Shown here piece after piece: positions 20,865-30,012 of a stretch of 64,000 nt of DNA (position 1 is its first letter; every line of letters starts with the position of its first letter). The notes below the pieces were generated by a model that saw nothing but the letters and a program-made list of their open reading frames with translations, was not told the origin of the DNA and made no database searches. A program made the translations under genes and the position numbers. This DNA is from Akkermansiaceae bacterium (lineage in GTDB: Bacteria > Verrucomicrobiota > Verrucomicrobiia > Verrucomicrobiales > Akkermansiaceae): the NCBI GenBank assembly GCA_905182405.1, contig CAJJBQ010000001.1:930001-994000 (forward strand). The letters run 5' to 3'.

Positions 20865-21556
20865 GGGGATTCACGAGACTTGATCGTCTGATTTGGAAAT
20901 GGCGTGGCTTGGGAAAGCCGCGCATCCGCATAAAGATTGAGGCTGGCGAAGTGAGGGTTAATGGCACCCTCGCCACCAGTGGGGCAATGGAGATCGGTAA
21001 TTTTGATCTTGTCGAGGTGGGCCCTGAAATCGTCCAAAACAGAACGGCGCGCTATGTCATGCTCAACAAGCCGCAGGGAGTGGTCAGCGCGACGGTGGAT
21101 GCGGAACATCCCACGGTGGTAAGCCTCGTTGAGGAAGATTGGGCGGATGAACTTCATCTCGCGGGGCGGCTCGATCGTTTTACGACCGGGCTCCTTATTA
21201 TGACCAATGATAGCCGGGTTTCCGAGGCGATCACCGAGCCAGTAAGGAAGGTGGGGAAACGCTATCGGGTGGGCACGGATGGGGAGATTACGGCAGAAAT
21301 GATCGCCCTTTTTGAAAAGGGGATGTGGTTTGCGAAAGAAGAAGTCACCACGGCGCCGGCGCAGGTCAAATTGCTGGACCCTCGTGAGTGCCTTCTTACG
21401 ATTTATGAGGGGAAGAACCACCAAGTGAAGCGGATGTTTGCGCACTTCGGGGTGAAGGTGGTGAGATTGCACCGAGAAGCAGTCGGCGAGCTCGAGCTGG
21501 GCGAGCTGACGGAAGGGGAGTGGCGCTTTTTTGATCCAGGGGAGTTAATGGTCTGA
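20861..21556 (+). CDS. RsuA-family rRNA pseudouridine synthase
   Basis: The 231-residue enzyme isomerises a specific uridine in ribosomal RNA. An N-terminal S4-like RNA-binding domain (RLDRLIWKWRG...RIKIEAGEVRVNG) is followed by the catalytic domain with the signature GRLDRFTTGLLIMTND; D105 is the expected catalytic aspartate. ARYVMLNKPQGVVSA and EGKNHQVKRMFAHFG are further family motifs. The GTG at 20861 was chosen because it yields the standard S4 start and overlaps the selA stop by 4 bases. Whether it acts on 16S position 516 (RsuA) or on 23S sites (RluB/E/F) cannot be told here. Confidence 0.9.
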   Translation: MRGFTRLDRLIWKWRGLGKPRIRIKIEAGEVRVNGTLATSGAMEIGNFDLVEVGPEIVQNRTARYVMLNKPQGVVSATVDAEHPTVVSLVEEDWADELHLAGRLDRFTTGLLIMTNDSRVSEAITEPVRKVGKRYRVGTDGEITAEMIALFEKGMWFAKEEVTTAPAQVKLLDPRECLLTIYEGKNHQVKRMFAHFGVKVVRLHREAVGELELGELTEGEWRFFDPGELMV

Positions 21557-21646
21557 CATTCAGAGAATAGGCGTGAAGCTCTCCTGCTTTGAGCTTGCTT
21601 TAATCTGTCAGGCAGACATTTTTTATAGGTTAAAAGAACAAGCATT

Positions 21647-22218
21647 ATGGCTTCTCAATCAATCCTCAGTTCCCTCTTTCTCTCTGGAGCAGCTCTTGCA
21701 ACCGCAAATGGAGCTCTGATTGCCTACTATCCTCTTGACGGAGATTTCCTTGATGCCTCCGGTAATAGCAATGATGGCACCATGTTTGGCGGTGTCTCTT
21801 ACGCTGGCGATTCCTCTGCCGCGATCGGCGGCGGCCAATCTGCCGTCTTCGACGGTGTTGCTGGCACCTATGGCGCTGTGAATACCGGACTTGCTGCGAG
21901 TGGCAATACCAACTTTACCGTTTAGATGTGGGTCAAAGGAGACGGAACTGCCAACTCAGATGACCGCGTGTTCTCGGAGGGCCAAACAGCAAGTGGAAAT
22001 CCGTTGTTCAACGTTGGAACTCACAATACGGGTGCGGATGGCACCGTAGACATCTACATCCGTAACGGAGGAGGGGGCACAACCCTCAACCATGGTCACT
22101 CGCCGGGAACTGCTTTTGACGGTGACTGGCATCACCTTCCTCGGCCCTCTTGAGCTTTGTCGGATTGCTGCTCGTAGTTCGCCGTCGTCGCCAGACGGCC
22201 CGACTCACTCTGATTTAA
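21647..22218 (+). pseudogene. Decayed LamG-domain PEP-CTERM-type protein
   Basis: An N-terminal signal peptide (QSILSSLFLSGAALATANG) leads into a LamG domain closely related to that of the next gene. An in-frame TAG at 21923 falls where the intact copy has serine (TV-stop-MWVKG against SVSMWVKG). The LamG frame resumes to DGDWHH, then the sequence jumps in another frame to SALLSFVGLLLVVRRRR, a transmembrane plus arginine tail like a PEP-CTERM anchor, ending at 22218. The second half of the protein is missing between these parts. So this copy has both a nonsense codon and an internal deletion. Confidence 0.8.
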
Positions 22219-22289
22219 TTCACTTCAATCCAAACCATTCGATAGCCTTCCAGCTACCGGCTCGTTTTTTAAGACACGATTCACAAATT

Positions 22290-24365
22290 ATGAACTTCTA
22301 CAAAACATTCCGATCAGGGCTGCCCGCTGCAGCCTCACTCTTCATCCTCCCCTATTCAGCGAGTGCCGAGCTTGTCGGCTACTGGAAATTGGACGACAAC
22401 TTTGATGACTCCTCCGGCAAAGGCAATAATGGCGTTTTCTTTGGCGGCACAACCTACGAAGCCGATACCCCCACCGCCCTTGTTGGAGGAAAGTCAGTGG
22501 CATTTGACGGGCAGGCAGGCACATACGGGGCCATCAATTCCGGCACCGGAGGCATGGCGCTAACGACGTTCCCTTCCTACTCCGTCTCCATGTGGGTCAA
22601 GGGAGAAGGAACTGCAAATTCAGATGACCGCGTGTTCTCGGAGGGTTCCAGCACAGACAACAATCCTCTTTTTAACGTCGGAACTCACAACGGGAGTGCG
22701 GATGGCACTGTAGACATCTACATCCGTAACGGAGGAGGAGGTGAAACCCTCAACCATGGTCACTCGCCGGGAACTGCTTTTGACAATAACTGGCATCATA
22801 TCGCGTTCATTGGTGGATCTGATAAACAACTGGATCTCTACATCGACGGTGTTTTCGATACGACCTTCGACTATGCCAACGTCCCCGATTTCACGCCCGA
22901 TACCACGACCATCGGCGGCATCCTTCGAGCGGGTGATTGCTGTAACTTCCTTGGGAGCATTGATGAAGTCGCGATGTGGGACAGCGATCTGACCCCCGTA
23001 GAAATTGCCAATCTAGCACTCGGAACACCCGCCGACGACATCGGCTCGCCTCCGGAAGATTTCGATGATGACGGAATGCCCAATAATTGGGAAATGGCAA
23101 ATGACCTCGACCCAAATGACGACGGTTCCGTCGATCCTGACAATGGACCCGATGGCGATCCCGATTCAGACAATTCCCGCAATGCCGAGGAATTCGCAAA
23201 TGGAACCGATCCCCGTAATGATGACTCGGATGATGACGATTTGAACGATGGCGCTGAAGTTCTCGCCGGCACCGATCCTACTAAGCCGGATACCGATGGG
23301 GACACCCTCAATGATGGCGCCGAACAAACGGGCGGCACCAATCCCCTGCTGAAAGATACCGACGGTGACGGAATTGCTGACAATGACGAGCTGACCAACG
23401 GAACGATCCCGACTGATATCGAGAGCCCGCCTATTGGAGGCTTACTTAGCGCCTACTGGCCACTCGACAGCACAGATGGCACCATCACTCCGGACGAGGG
23501 CCCAAATGGTTACCATCTAGACCTCATGAACATGGATGCATCGAATTTCATTATTGATGAAGGACACGCCGTAGCCTCCTTCAATGGTGCTGATACTCTC
23601 TTGGCCCGGATTCACTCCGTGGATGACGATCTCCCCATTAGCCAAAACCCGGCTTACACGATCTCCATGTGGGTCAAGATCACTGGAACAGGTCAAAATG
23701 ATCTGCGTTTCTTTTCCGAAGGTTCCACTATCAGCGGTAATCCTCTCCTAAACCTGGGAACCAGAAATGATGGATCAGATGACAGCCTTGATGTCTTCCT
23801 CAGAGATGGAGGAGGCCCCCCTCATCAGTTTTCCACGGCCCAGCCGCTCGATGGCACCTGGCGTCACCTCGCCTATACCCATAATGACGCCAACAAAAAA
23901 ATTCAACTCTACCTCGATGGTGTTCTCGATCGCGAAGATTGGACTTTTAAGGATCTTACCTCACCCGATATCGACACCACTTCGATCGGCGGGATCCTGA
24001 GGGCGGATCCTTCTCATTGGGTGGATGGACTTGTCGATGACGTCTCCCTTTGGAAAGGAGTGATGTCTCCTGCCAAGATTACCGAACTCGCCTCCGGAAA
24101 GACGCCCGATGAAATTGCTGGAACAGCATCGTTTGAAGTCACTTCGATCAACCGCGATGCTGCGGGGAACGTCACCATCACCTGGAATTCCCGCCCCGGC
24201 GCTGTCTATGGAGTTTGGGGCTCCCTTAATCTTGATGAACCTTGGAACGAGCTCGATGACAGCTACGGATCCCAGGGAAACCAAACGAGCTACACCTTGT
24301 CTGCGGGAACTCCCTTTCTGGATCCCGCGATAGAGCCCCGCATCTTTTTCCGGATCACCAAGTAG
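22290..24365 (+). CDS. Secreted protein with two LamG domains and TSP3-like calcium repeats
   Basis: From the ATG at 22290 the protein has 691 residues with a signal peptide (YKTFRSGLPAAASLFILPYSASA). It contains a LamG/concanavalin domain (about 30-240), an aspartate-rich linker with repeated D-x-D-x-DG calcium-binding units of thrombospondin type 3 kind (about 250-400, for example DTDGDTLNDGAE and DTDGDGIADNDE), a second LamG domain (about 405-605) and a C-terminal Ig-like region ending PRIFFRITK. It is probably an extracellular glycan-binding or adhesive protein. Its first LamG domain is a recent duplicate of the pseudogene directly upstream, with long identical DNA stretches around GGAACTCACAA and CATGGTCACTCGCCGGGAAC. 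Confidence 0.88.
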   Translation: MNFYKTFRSGLPAAASLFILPYSASAELVGYWKLDDNFDDSSGKGNNGVFFGGTTYEADTPTALVGGKSVAFDGQAGTYGAINSGTGGMALTTFPSYSVSMWVKGEGTANSDDRVFSEGSSTDNNPLFNVGTHNGSADGTVDIYIRNGGGGETLNHGHSPGTAFDNNWHHIAFIGGSDKQLDLYIDGVFDTTFDYANVPDFTPDTTTIGGILRAGDCCNFLGSIDEVAMWDSDLTPVEIANLALGTPADDIGSPPEDFDDDGMPNNWEMANDLDPNDDGSVDPDNGPDGDPDSDNSRNAEEFANGTDPRNDDSDDDDLNDGAEVLAGTDPTKPDTDGDTLNDGAEQTGGTNPLLKDTDGDGIADNDELTNGTIPTDIESPPIGGLLSAYWPLDSTDGTITPDEGPNGYHLDLMNMDASNFIIDEGHAVASFNGADTLLARIHSVDDDLPISQNPAYTISMWVKITGTGQNDLRFFSEGSTISGNPLLNLGTRNDGSDDSLDVFLRDGGGPPHQFSTAQPLDGTWRHLAYTHNDANKKIQLYLDGVLDREDWTFKDLTSPDIDTTSIGGILRADPSHWVDGLVDDVSLWKGVMSPAKITELASGKTPDEIAGTASFEVTSINRDAAGNVTITWNSRPGAVYGVWGSLNLDEPWNELDDSYGSQGNQTSYTLSAGTPFLDPAIEPRIFFRITK

Positions 24366-24390
24366 AAGCTCATTTCAATTCAATGATCAT

Positions 24391-24418
24391 CCCACACCTT
24401 GAAAAAGGTGTGGGATTT
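24391..24418 (+). terminator. Rho-independent terminator after the LamG gene
   Basis: CCCACACCTT-GAAA-AAGGTGTGGG forms a perfect 10-bp stem with a tetraloop, followed by ATTTT, starting 25 bases after the stop codon. Confidence 0.9.
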
Positions 24419-24420
24419 TA

Positions 24421-24670
24421 GCGTAATGAGACCCTTAGGCGCCAATACCGTCCAGCTTCCCCACCAGAGATTGGAGGAAATTGATAGCGAACCAAGACAA
24501 GATTGCTCTGGCTCCGTTTCCCGGGACCACTTCACAAGAAAATGGGCCCTTCTGAAGTTGCCAAAGAGGCAGTCTTTGTCATGCGGTAATGAGAGGCGTC
24601 GACGACGATTCCACGATCTCCGTCATTTTATAAGGGACAAAAATAGAGATGTGACGCTTTTATAGTTGGG
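24421..24670. other. Intergenic region, no gene seen
   Basis: It lies between the LamG terminator and the ABC cluster. Short open frames exist but none has a plausible start or recognisable motif. The promoter of the ABC cluster is expected here but I cannot place it. Confidence 0.4.
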
Positions 24671-25612
24671 ATGAAGAAAGTCTTAGGTCTTGTTGTTGGA
24701 ATCGTAGTCGGAATTGTGGGTGGGGTAATGTTTTCTAAGAGCATCGCGCCGGAGGAGGGGTCGCCCGAGGAGCGGCTTGAGATGACAGAGAAGGATCTCC
24801 GAAAGGCGCAAGGGGAAATCCGGGCGCTCGTGGCGAGCGGGCATCGGAATGAGAAGCGGAAGGTGGGCGACGGGGTGCGCAATATGATGTGGCGGATCAG
24901 AAATGGAGAAGATGTGAGCTTTGACGATGTCTTTGTCACGATGAAGCCGTGGATGCGAGAAATGACGCCCCTTTTTGAGCGGATTCGAAGGGTCAATGAA
25001 GATGAGTGGGCCGATACGATGTCGGGTCGTTGGTCGAGTAATTATGGCTTGGACGATGGAGAAAAGGAACGCTTGAGTGAGTGGTTTAAACAGCGAAGCA
25101 AGGAGCGGGCGATGAAGTTTGCCGAGGTGGTGGGTAGCGATGAGAGTGGCTTTGTCGACTTCGTGCAGTCGACGGAATACGATTGGCGGGATGCCGAAGG
25201 GGCGGAGGTCTTAATGGAAGGGATGCTGGAGGGCGAGGAGTTGGAGAAATTCAAATTTGAACGGCTGAATGAGCGTCACAAGAGTGTTCAGGATGAGGCA
25301 CACGGGAATCTTACGCGCTTGGATCAGATTGTGGAGTTGGATGAGGAGCAACATTTTGAATTATTTGGAGTATTGGCGCGCGGATCGGATGACTACCGCG
25401 ATGGGATGGAATTTGATGGGATGGAATCGGGAACATCACAGCTGGATCAAAGCGGGAGGAATCGCGCCATCGAGGATGTTCTTCGCCCGGAGCAGCGTGA
25501 TTTACTCGATGCCCATCGGGAAGAGCGTCTCAAGAAAGCGGAGAGTGATATGGCAAAGATGGGGCTGACGCTGCCTAAGAATTGGGATGCGCTGGAAGGA
25601 GACCGTTTCTAA
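24671..25612 (+). CDS. Membrane-anchored coiled hypothetical protein of the ABC cluster
   Basis: I do not recognise this 313-residue protein. It begins with a hydrophobic anchor rich in glycine and valine (VLGLVVGIVVGIVGGVMFS) and continues as a highly charged, helix-forming region (EERLEMTEKDLRKAQGEIRAL) likely lying outside the cytoplasm. The C-terminal part LRPEQRDLLDAHREERLKKAE resembles periplasmic stress or zinc-resistance-type helices, but this is weak. Its TAA overlaps the ATG of the ABC ATPase gene by one base (TAATG), so it is the first gene of the ABC cluster and may be a sensor or assembly partner of the exporter. Confidence 0.8.
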   Translation: MKKVLGLVVGIVVGIVGGVMFSKSIAPEEGSPEERLEMTEKDLRKAQGEIRALVASGHRNEKRKVGDGVRNMMWRIRNGEDVSFDDVFVTMKPWMREMTPLFERIRRVNEDEWADTMSGRWSSNYGLDDGEKERLSEWFKQRSKERAMKFAEVVGSDESGFVDFVQSTEYDWRDAEGAEVLMEGMLEGEELEKFKFERLNERHKSVQDEAHGNLTRLDQIVELDEEQHFELFGVLARGSDDYRDGMEFDGMESGTSQLDQSGRNRAIEDVLRPEQRDLLDAHREERLKKAESDMAKMGLTLPKNWDALEGDRF

Positions 25613-26559
25613 TGTCAGCCGGTGCGATTGAAATCAAAGATCTGCGGGTGGACTATGGCGACTTTGTCGCGGTGAATGACATTTCGCTGAGTGTGCCCTA
25701 CGGCGAGGTTTTTGGGCTTGTCGGGCCCAATGGTGCGGGAAAAACGAGCACTTTTCGTGTTCTTGCGACACTAATGGAGCCGACCTATGGCGAGGTGAGC
25801 CTGGCGGGCATCGATATTTTGGAAAACACCGAGCGGGCTCGCGAAGTGATCGGCTACATGCCGGATCTGGCTCCGGTGCCATCGGATCTTAAATTATGGG
25901 AGTTTCTCGATTTTCATGCGGATACCCATCGACTCGGGAATCGTAAGGAACGTCGGGCGAGGGTGGATGAGTGTCTCGATATTGTGAACCTGACTGAAAA
26001 GGAGAATGCCTGGTGTAAGGCGCTTTCACGCGGCCAGACCCAGAGACTGGTGCTTGCGAAAACTTTGATGCATCGGCCGTCGGTGATGATTCTCGATGAG
26101 CCTGCGAGTGGGTTGGATCCACTTTCGCGCCGTGAGATGCGGCATGCCTTGCAGAAGCTTGCCAAGGGTGGCGCAACGGTGCTGGTGAGCTCGCACATTC
26201 TCACCGAGCTCGCGGAAATGTGTTCGTCACTTTGTGTCATGAACGAGGGGAATCTCCTGGCATCGGGCACCGCGGAAGAAGTGCGCGCGAAGCTTGGGAA
26301 AAAGGAGAGATCACTACGGGCGACATTTCTAGCAGAGAACGAAGCGGTGCTCCGCTGGCTGAGGACGGATTCGCGGATTTCGGAAATTCGAGCCGATGGT
26401 CCGGATGTGACGTTTCACTTCGTGGGAAACGATGAAGAGCAAGTGGGCTTTTTGAGGACGCTGGCTTCAGGCGGATTTGGGCTCAAAGCGTTCGAAGAAG
26501 AGGGGTCGTCATTTGAAGATATTTTAGTGCAAGTTGCAGAGGAAAATCGAAAATCATGA
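25612..26559 (+). CDS. ABC transporter ATP-binding protein
   Basis: The 315-residue ATPase powers an ABC-2-type exporter. The Walker A motif is GPNGAGKTS, the signature region is ALSRGQTQRLVLAKTL (LSRGQ rather than LSGGQ), and Walker B is VMILDEPASGLDP, followed by the switch histidine in VLVSSHIL. A C-terminal extension of about 90 residues matches the regulatory region of the CcmA/YadG-like exporters. The start is set by the one-base overlap with the preceding gene. It overlaps the permease gene by 4 bases, so ATPase and permease are translationally coupled. The substrate is unknown. Confidence 0.95.
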   Translation: MSAGAIEIKDLRVDYGDFVAVNDISLSVPYGEVFGLVGPNGAGKTSTFRVLATLMEPTYGEVSLAGIDILENTERAREVIGYMPDLAPVPSDLKLWEFLDFHADTHRLGNRKERRARVDECLDIVNLTEKENAWCKALSRGQTQRLVLAKTLMHRPSVMILDEPASGLDPLSRREMRHALQKLAKGGATVLVSSHILTELAEMCSSLCVMNEGNLLASGTAEEVRAKLGKKERSLRATFLAENEAVLRWLRTDSRISEIRADGPDVTFHFVGNDEEQVGFLRTLASGGFGLKAFEEEGSSFEDILVQVAEENRKS

Positions 26560-28229
26560 GTGAAGAATGGCAGCGGGAGAAAATGGTACCTTTTTGGAAG
26601 ATCTGGGCGAACCCCATTGTGCGGCGCTACGCCCGGAGTCGTCTGAGGCCCGTAAGTTTGGGAGGAGTCCTGCTCGTTTTTGTTCTGATTGCGGCCTTTA
26701 TCTTTTTTAGTATCAGGCAAGGTGCCATGGGACAGGGTCAGCTGGAGCTAATGGATGCAGCGCGTCTTCCGATTGTTCCCTTGCTGGTCCTGCAGGGGTT
26801 AATTTTATTCATGTTAGGTACCGGTCAAGTTGCTGGTGCAATGACGGCGGAGGCGGATGAGGGGGTGCTCGAGTATCAGCGATTGGCGCCGATGACTCCG
26901 TTGACTAAAGTGGTGGGCTATTTGTTCGGTCTACCGATTCGCGAATGGGTTATCTTTGCGGCGACGATGCCCTTTTCCATTTTCTCGATGTGGCAGGGGA
27001 AGGTGCCGCTCGGAGTTTTTCTAGAGATCTATTCGGTCTTTATCGTGGCAGGGGTGTTGTACCATTTAACCGGACTTCTGGCGGGTACGGTGATGAAGAA
27101 TCGGCGTTGGGCTTTTCTGGGGTCGATGGGGCTCGTCTTCATGCTCTACACTGTTCTTCCGCAGGTGGCGAAGTTCGGCTTGGTCTATTTCAAATACTTT
27201 ACCATTTTGCCGGTGGTCGAAGAGAGCTTCGCTTACTTCGTGCCGCGTTCGGGGCAGATGGTGATCCAGACAATGCAAGAGCTGGTCCCGACGGCCCGCT
27301 TTTTTGGCCTGAATTTCCCTCAAGTGGTCTTTACGCTGATCTCGCAGGGGATTCTGATTTTGGCGATGTCGACGATGCTGTGGCGTCGCTGGCGTCGCAA
27401 CGAATCGCATCTTTTGGGGAAGGTTGGAGCGGTGGGGCTTTTTGCTTGGGTGCAGCTTGTAATTTTGGGTAATGCGCTTCCCTTGATTGAGACGGGACAA
27501 TTGTTTCCCTCGCGCGAATTCGGCCGCCGCTTTGGCCGCTTCGCTGGCGTGGATCCTGCGAATTGGCAGCCGGAGGCGTGGGAGATTTTCATGATGATCG
27601 GGATCTTCGGAGTGGTGACTCTGGCCATGATTTGGATGATGAGTTTTCTGATTATTCCGAATGAGGAAGGGCAGGTGCGCGGGTGGCGGCGGGTGCGGAA
27701 AAAGGGGGGGAGCCGACTATCGATCCTCTCCGATCCGGCAACTGCGACGCCTTGGGTATTTTTGATGGTGGCAATCGGGTCGGTGGGGTGGTTTACCTTT
27801 GCTAAAGCGATTGTCGGTTCTCGGTGGTTCCCTGAATTTCAGCTGAGTTCGATGGCGCTGCTTGCGATTGTGATGGTGCTCTTTACCGGGGGAATTTTAG
27901 TGCAGACGATTCTCGAGACGAAAGGACGTAAGTTTACCATCCTGGCGATTATTCTCGGGGGAGTTCTTCCTCTGATGCTAGGGATGATTGCGGCTCTGAC
28001 CAAAGACGAACTCCTGCCAGCGGGAGTTTGGTTGATCGGAATCAGCCCGATGTCATGGGCGATGTATGCCTCGCAAGTGGTGGTGCCGATCGATGACATG
28101 CCTGCGGATGTGATCCGGGGGATTCCACTGGCCTTTTGGTTCTGGCAGGGAGTGGCGGTTTTGCTTAGCCTCTGGATGTTGAATCTCTTAAGAAGAACTC
28201 GAAAAGAGATCGCTGAAAAAACGAAGTAG
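26556..28229 (+). CDS. ABC-2-type transporter permease
   Basis: The 557-residue integral membrane protein has about ten or more hydrophobic segments, including GVLLVFVLIAAFIFFSI, WVIFAATMPFSIFSMW, ILAIILGGVLPLMLGMIAAL and GVAVLLSLWMLNLL. The N-terminal cytoplasmic part NPIVRRYARSRLRP is typical of ABC-2 permeases. It probably forms the membrane channel for the ATPase encoded directly upstream with a 4-base ATGA overlap. It is followed after 3 bases by a TPR protein gene. No sequence feature identifies the exported substrate. Confidence 0.9.
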   Translation: MSEEWQREKMVPFWKIWANPIVRRYARSRLRPVSLGGVLLVFVLIAAFIFFSIRQGAMGQGQLELMDAARLPIVPLLVLQGLILFMLGTGQVAGAMTAEADEGVLEYQRLAPMTPLTKVVGYLFGLPIREWVIFAATMPFSIFSMWQGKVPLGVFLEIYSVFIVAGVLYHLTGLLAGTVMKNRRWAFLGSMGLVFMLYTVLPQVAKFGLVYFKYFTILPVVEESFAYFVPRSGQMVIQTMQELVPTARFFGLNFPQVVFTLISQGILILAMSTMLWRRWRRNESHLLGKVGAVGLFAWVQLVILGNALPLIETGQLFPSREFGRRFGRFAGVDPANWQPEAWEIFMMIGIFGVVTLAMIWMMSFLIIPNEEGQVRGWRRVRKKGGSRLSILSDPATATPWVFLMVAIGSVGWFTFAKAIVGSRWFPEFQLSSMALLAIVMVLFTGGILVQTILETKGRKFTILAIILGGVLPLMLGMIAALTKDELLPAGVWLIGISPMSWAMYASQVVVPIDDMPADVIRGIPLAFWFWQGVAVLLSLWMLNLLRRTRKEIAEKTK

Positions 28230-28232
28230 ACC

Positions 28233-28880
28233 ATGATTTTTCGAACCATTTTACTATCCCTCGCTCTGGTGGCCGGGCTCGTTGCCCAAGACCGGAAGCT
28301 GTCAGTCGGTGCTCTCTACGACCAAGGCGAGGAGAGCTTTTTTGAAGGGAAGATTAAAGAGGCGATTTTGGATTGGGATCGGGAAATTGCTCTCATGCCG
28401 CAGCGGGGTCCCCATCATTGGCAACGGGGATTGGCACTTTATTATTTGGGCCAGTATGAAAAGGGGGTGGCGCAATTTGAAAGCCATCAAAAGGTAAATG
28501 GGCACGATGTTGAGAACGCGGCCTGGCATTTTTTATGTATCGTTCGTCAGGAAGATGGATCGGTTGAGAAGGCGCGCAAAAAGTTTATTCCGATTAAGGG
28601 CGATGGGCGGGTTCCCATGAAAGAAATCCATGATCTTTATGGAGGAAAGGGCACTGCGGAAGTGGTCCTTGCTGCTGCAAAGAAGAATGCGGAGGGGATG
28701 CGGCTACGGAATCAGCTTTGCTACGCCCACCTTTATCTGGGACTTTACTATGAGGCTTTGGAGAAGCCGGAGAAATCACGCAAGCACATGAAGTTGGCGG
28801 CTGTTGATTTTAAAATGGACCACTACATGGGCAAGGTGGCGCAGCTGCACCATAAGCTGCGTGCGAAGAAGAAAAAGTGA
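28233..28880 (+). CDS. Exported TPR-like protein of the ABC cluster
   Basis: The 215-residue product has a signal peptide (MIFRTILLSLALVAGLVAQ) and TPR-like helical pairs: YDQGEESFFEGKIKEAILDW, HHWQRGLALYYLGQYEKGVAQF and LCYAHLYLGLYYEALEKPEKS. It ends with a lysine-rich tail. Tetratricopeptide proteins mediate protein-protein contacts; this one would act in the periplasm. It starts 3 bases after the permease gene and closes the four-gene cluster. The same overall fold is seen in many small verrucomicrobial exported proteins of unknown role. Confidence 0.85.
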   Translation: MIFRTILLSLALVAGLVAQDRKLSVGALYDQGEESFFEGKIKEAILDWDREIALMPQRGPHHWQRGLALYYLGQYEKGVAQFESHQKVNGHDVENAAWHFLCIVRQEDGSVEKARKKFIPIKGDGRVPMKEIHDLYGGKGTAEVVLAAAKKNAEGMRLRNQLCYAHLYLGLYYEALEKPEKSRKHMKLAAVDFKMDHYMGKVAQLHHKLRAKKKK

Positions 28881-28886
28881 TGTTTC

Positions 28887-29275
28887 CTAGGCGCCAATTG
28901 TAGCCTTGCTGAGCTCTGCTTCTCGAAATTTTCTCGGAGAGCAGCCCACAATTTTGGAAAAGGAACGGTTGAACAGGGATAGCGATTGGAAGCCGACCTG
29001 AAAGGCGATGTCGGAGATGGTCGGAGGAGTTCCTTACGGGCCCAGGAAATGCGGGCGTAGGTGGTGTATTCGGTGACGGTGAGCGTGGTCACTTCCTTGA
29101 AGGTGCGGCAGAAGTGGCTTTCGCTGAGTCCGGCGACTTTAGAGAGCTGGGCGAGGCGATCGTGGCGATCATTGTGTCCAAGAACGGCGCACCAAGGAAT
29201 CCATCGTAGGGATACGGCGAGGGCGTTGACCTTGGAAGAGGAGAAGAGCCCGGAGACGAAGACTGCGGGCATCAA
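28887..29275 (-). pseudogene. AraC-family regulator remnant, truncated and frameshifted
   Basis: The minus strand encodes the first HTH of an AraC/XylS domain (DRLAQLSKVAGLSESHFCRTFKEVT, then YARISWARKELL). The frame then changes: the second HTH continues in another frame as TISDIAFQVGFQSLSLF...FSKIVGCSPRKFRE and stops with TAG at 28887-28889. A small deletion just after KELL, removing a few residues and not a multiple of three, explains the shift. The N-terminal sensor domain is absent; upstream sequence merges into a fragment of the dispersed repeat. It cannot make a full regulator. Confidence 0.85.
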
Positions 29276-29305
29276 AACTGAGGATCAATGCTGCCATTTC
29301 GAGAA
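29275..29305. repeat. Fragment of the dispersed repeat (copy 3)
   Basis: About 30 bases here match the central part of the two 220-bp repeats (ACTGAGGATCAA, GCTGCCATTTCGAGAA). It abuts the truncated 5' end of the AraC remnant. Confidence 0.7.
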
Positions 29306-29364
29306 CACAAAAAGTGGCACCGAGGTCCCGCTTTCTTGTTATGAAAAAAGGAGTGAAACCAGTT

Positions 29365-29802
29365 CTACTTCGTGGGGTTGTTGGCCTCTGTCCAAGAGAG
29401 TATTCCTTTGTTGAGGTGGTAAAGTTTTCCGAAGCCGAGTTCCTTCCATGCGTCGAGGGATTGAGTGCTGCGACCGCCGCTCTTACAGTGGAAGAGGTAT
29501 TCTTTTGAGGTGTCGAGCTTGGCGAGTTCGGTTTTAAAGTCGGGACTTTTGAAGTCGATCATGACGGCACCGGGGATGTGTCCGGTGGCGAATTCCTCGG
29601 GGGTGCGGAGGTCGATGACTTGTGGGGCGTTGTCGATGCTGAGGAGGGCTTCTGCTTCTTCGGCGGTGACGTCCTGGATTTGGAATTCGACTCCGAGAGT
29701 GGTATCCAACTTGATGGTTATTGATTCCTTTATATCACATGAAGTGAGGGTAAGGAGAAAAGCTAGAGAGAGAAACGTAGTGATAATTTTTGAGAAATTC
29801 AT
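29365..29802 (-). CDS. Rhodanese-domain lipoprotein
   Basis: From the ATG at 29802 the product has 145 residues with a lipoprotein signal peptide; the lipobox is LTSC with C22 as the lipid-bearing cysteine. A rhodanese domain follows (VIDLRTPEEFATGHIPGAVMID), with catalytic C106 in the loop HCKSGGRST. Such single-domain rhodaneses transfer sulfane sulfur or act in thiol chemistry; this one would sit in the periplasm attached to a membrane. The frame is open further upstream, but only the chosen start gives an export signal. It is a solitary gene on the minus strand. Confidence 0.93.
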   Translation of the reverse strand: MNFSKIITTFLSLAFLLTLTSCDIKESITIKLDTTLGVEFQIQDVTAEEAEALLSIDNAPQVIDLRTPEEFATGHIPGAVMIDFKSPDFKTELAKLDTSKEYLFHCKSGGRSTQSLDAWKELGFGKLYHLNKGILSWTEANNPTK

Positions 29803-30012
29803 GGAGGAACGGTTATACGTTGGGGTAAGAAAAGTGAATTGAATTATTCGGGAGTGGGTGGATGAGGGAAGTCTTTCGGTTGTAATTTCCCGCCTATGCT
29901 CTTCGAACTGTGGCGCGACAGGTAGGGTTAGGATTCTTGCTGTTTGAAATTGCCAGAGCGCTTTCAGCACGCGATAGATGTTATTGTCAGGCGATGGGGG
30001 TGAAGCTCCATA

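Noticed and set aside
21923..21925. In-frame stop in the first LamG copy as possible recoding
   Set aside because: The codon is TAG, the intact paralogue has serine there, and the gene has a further deletion; decay is simpler.
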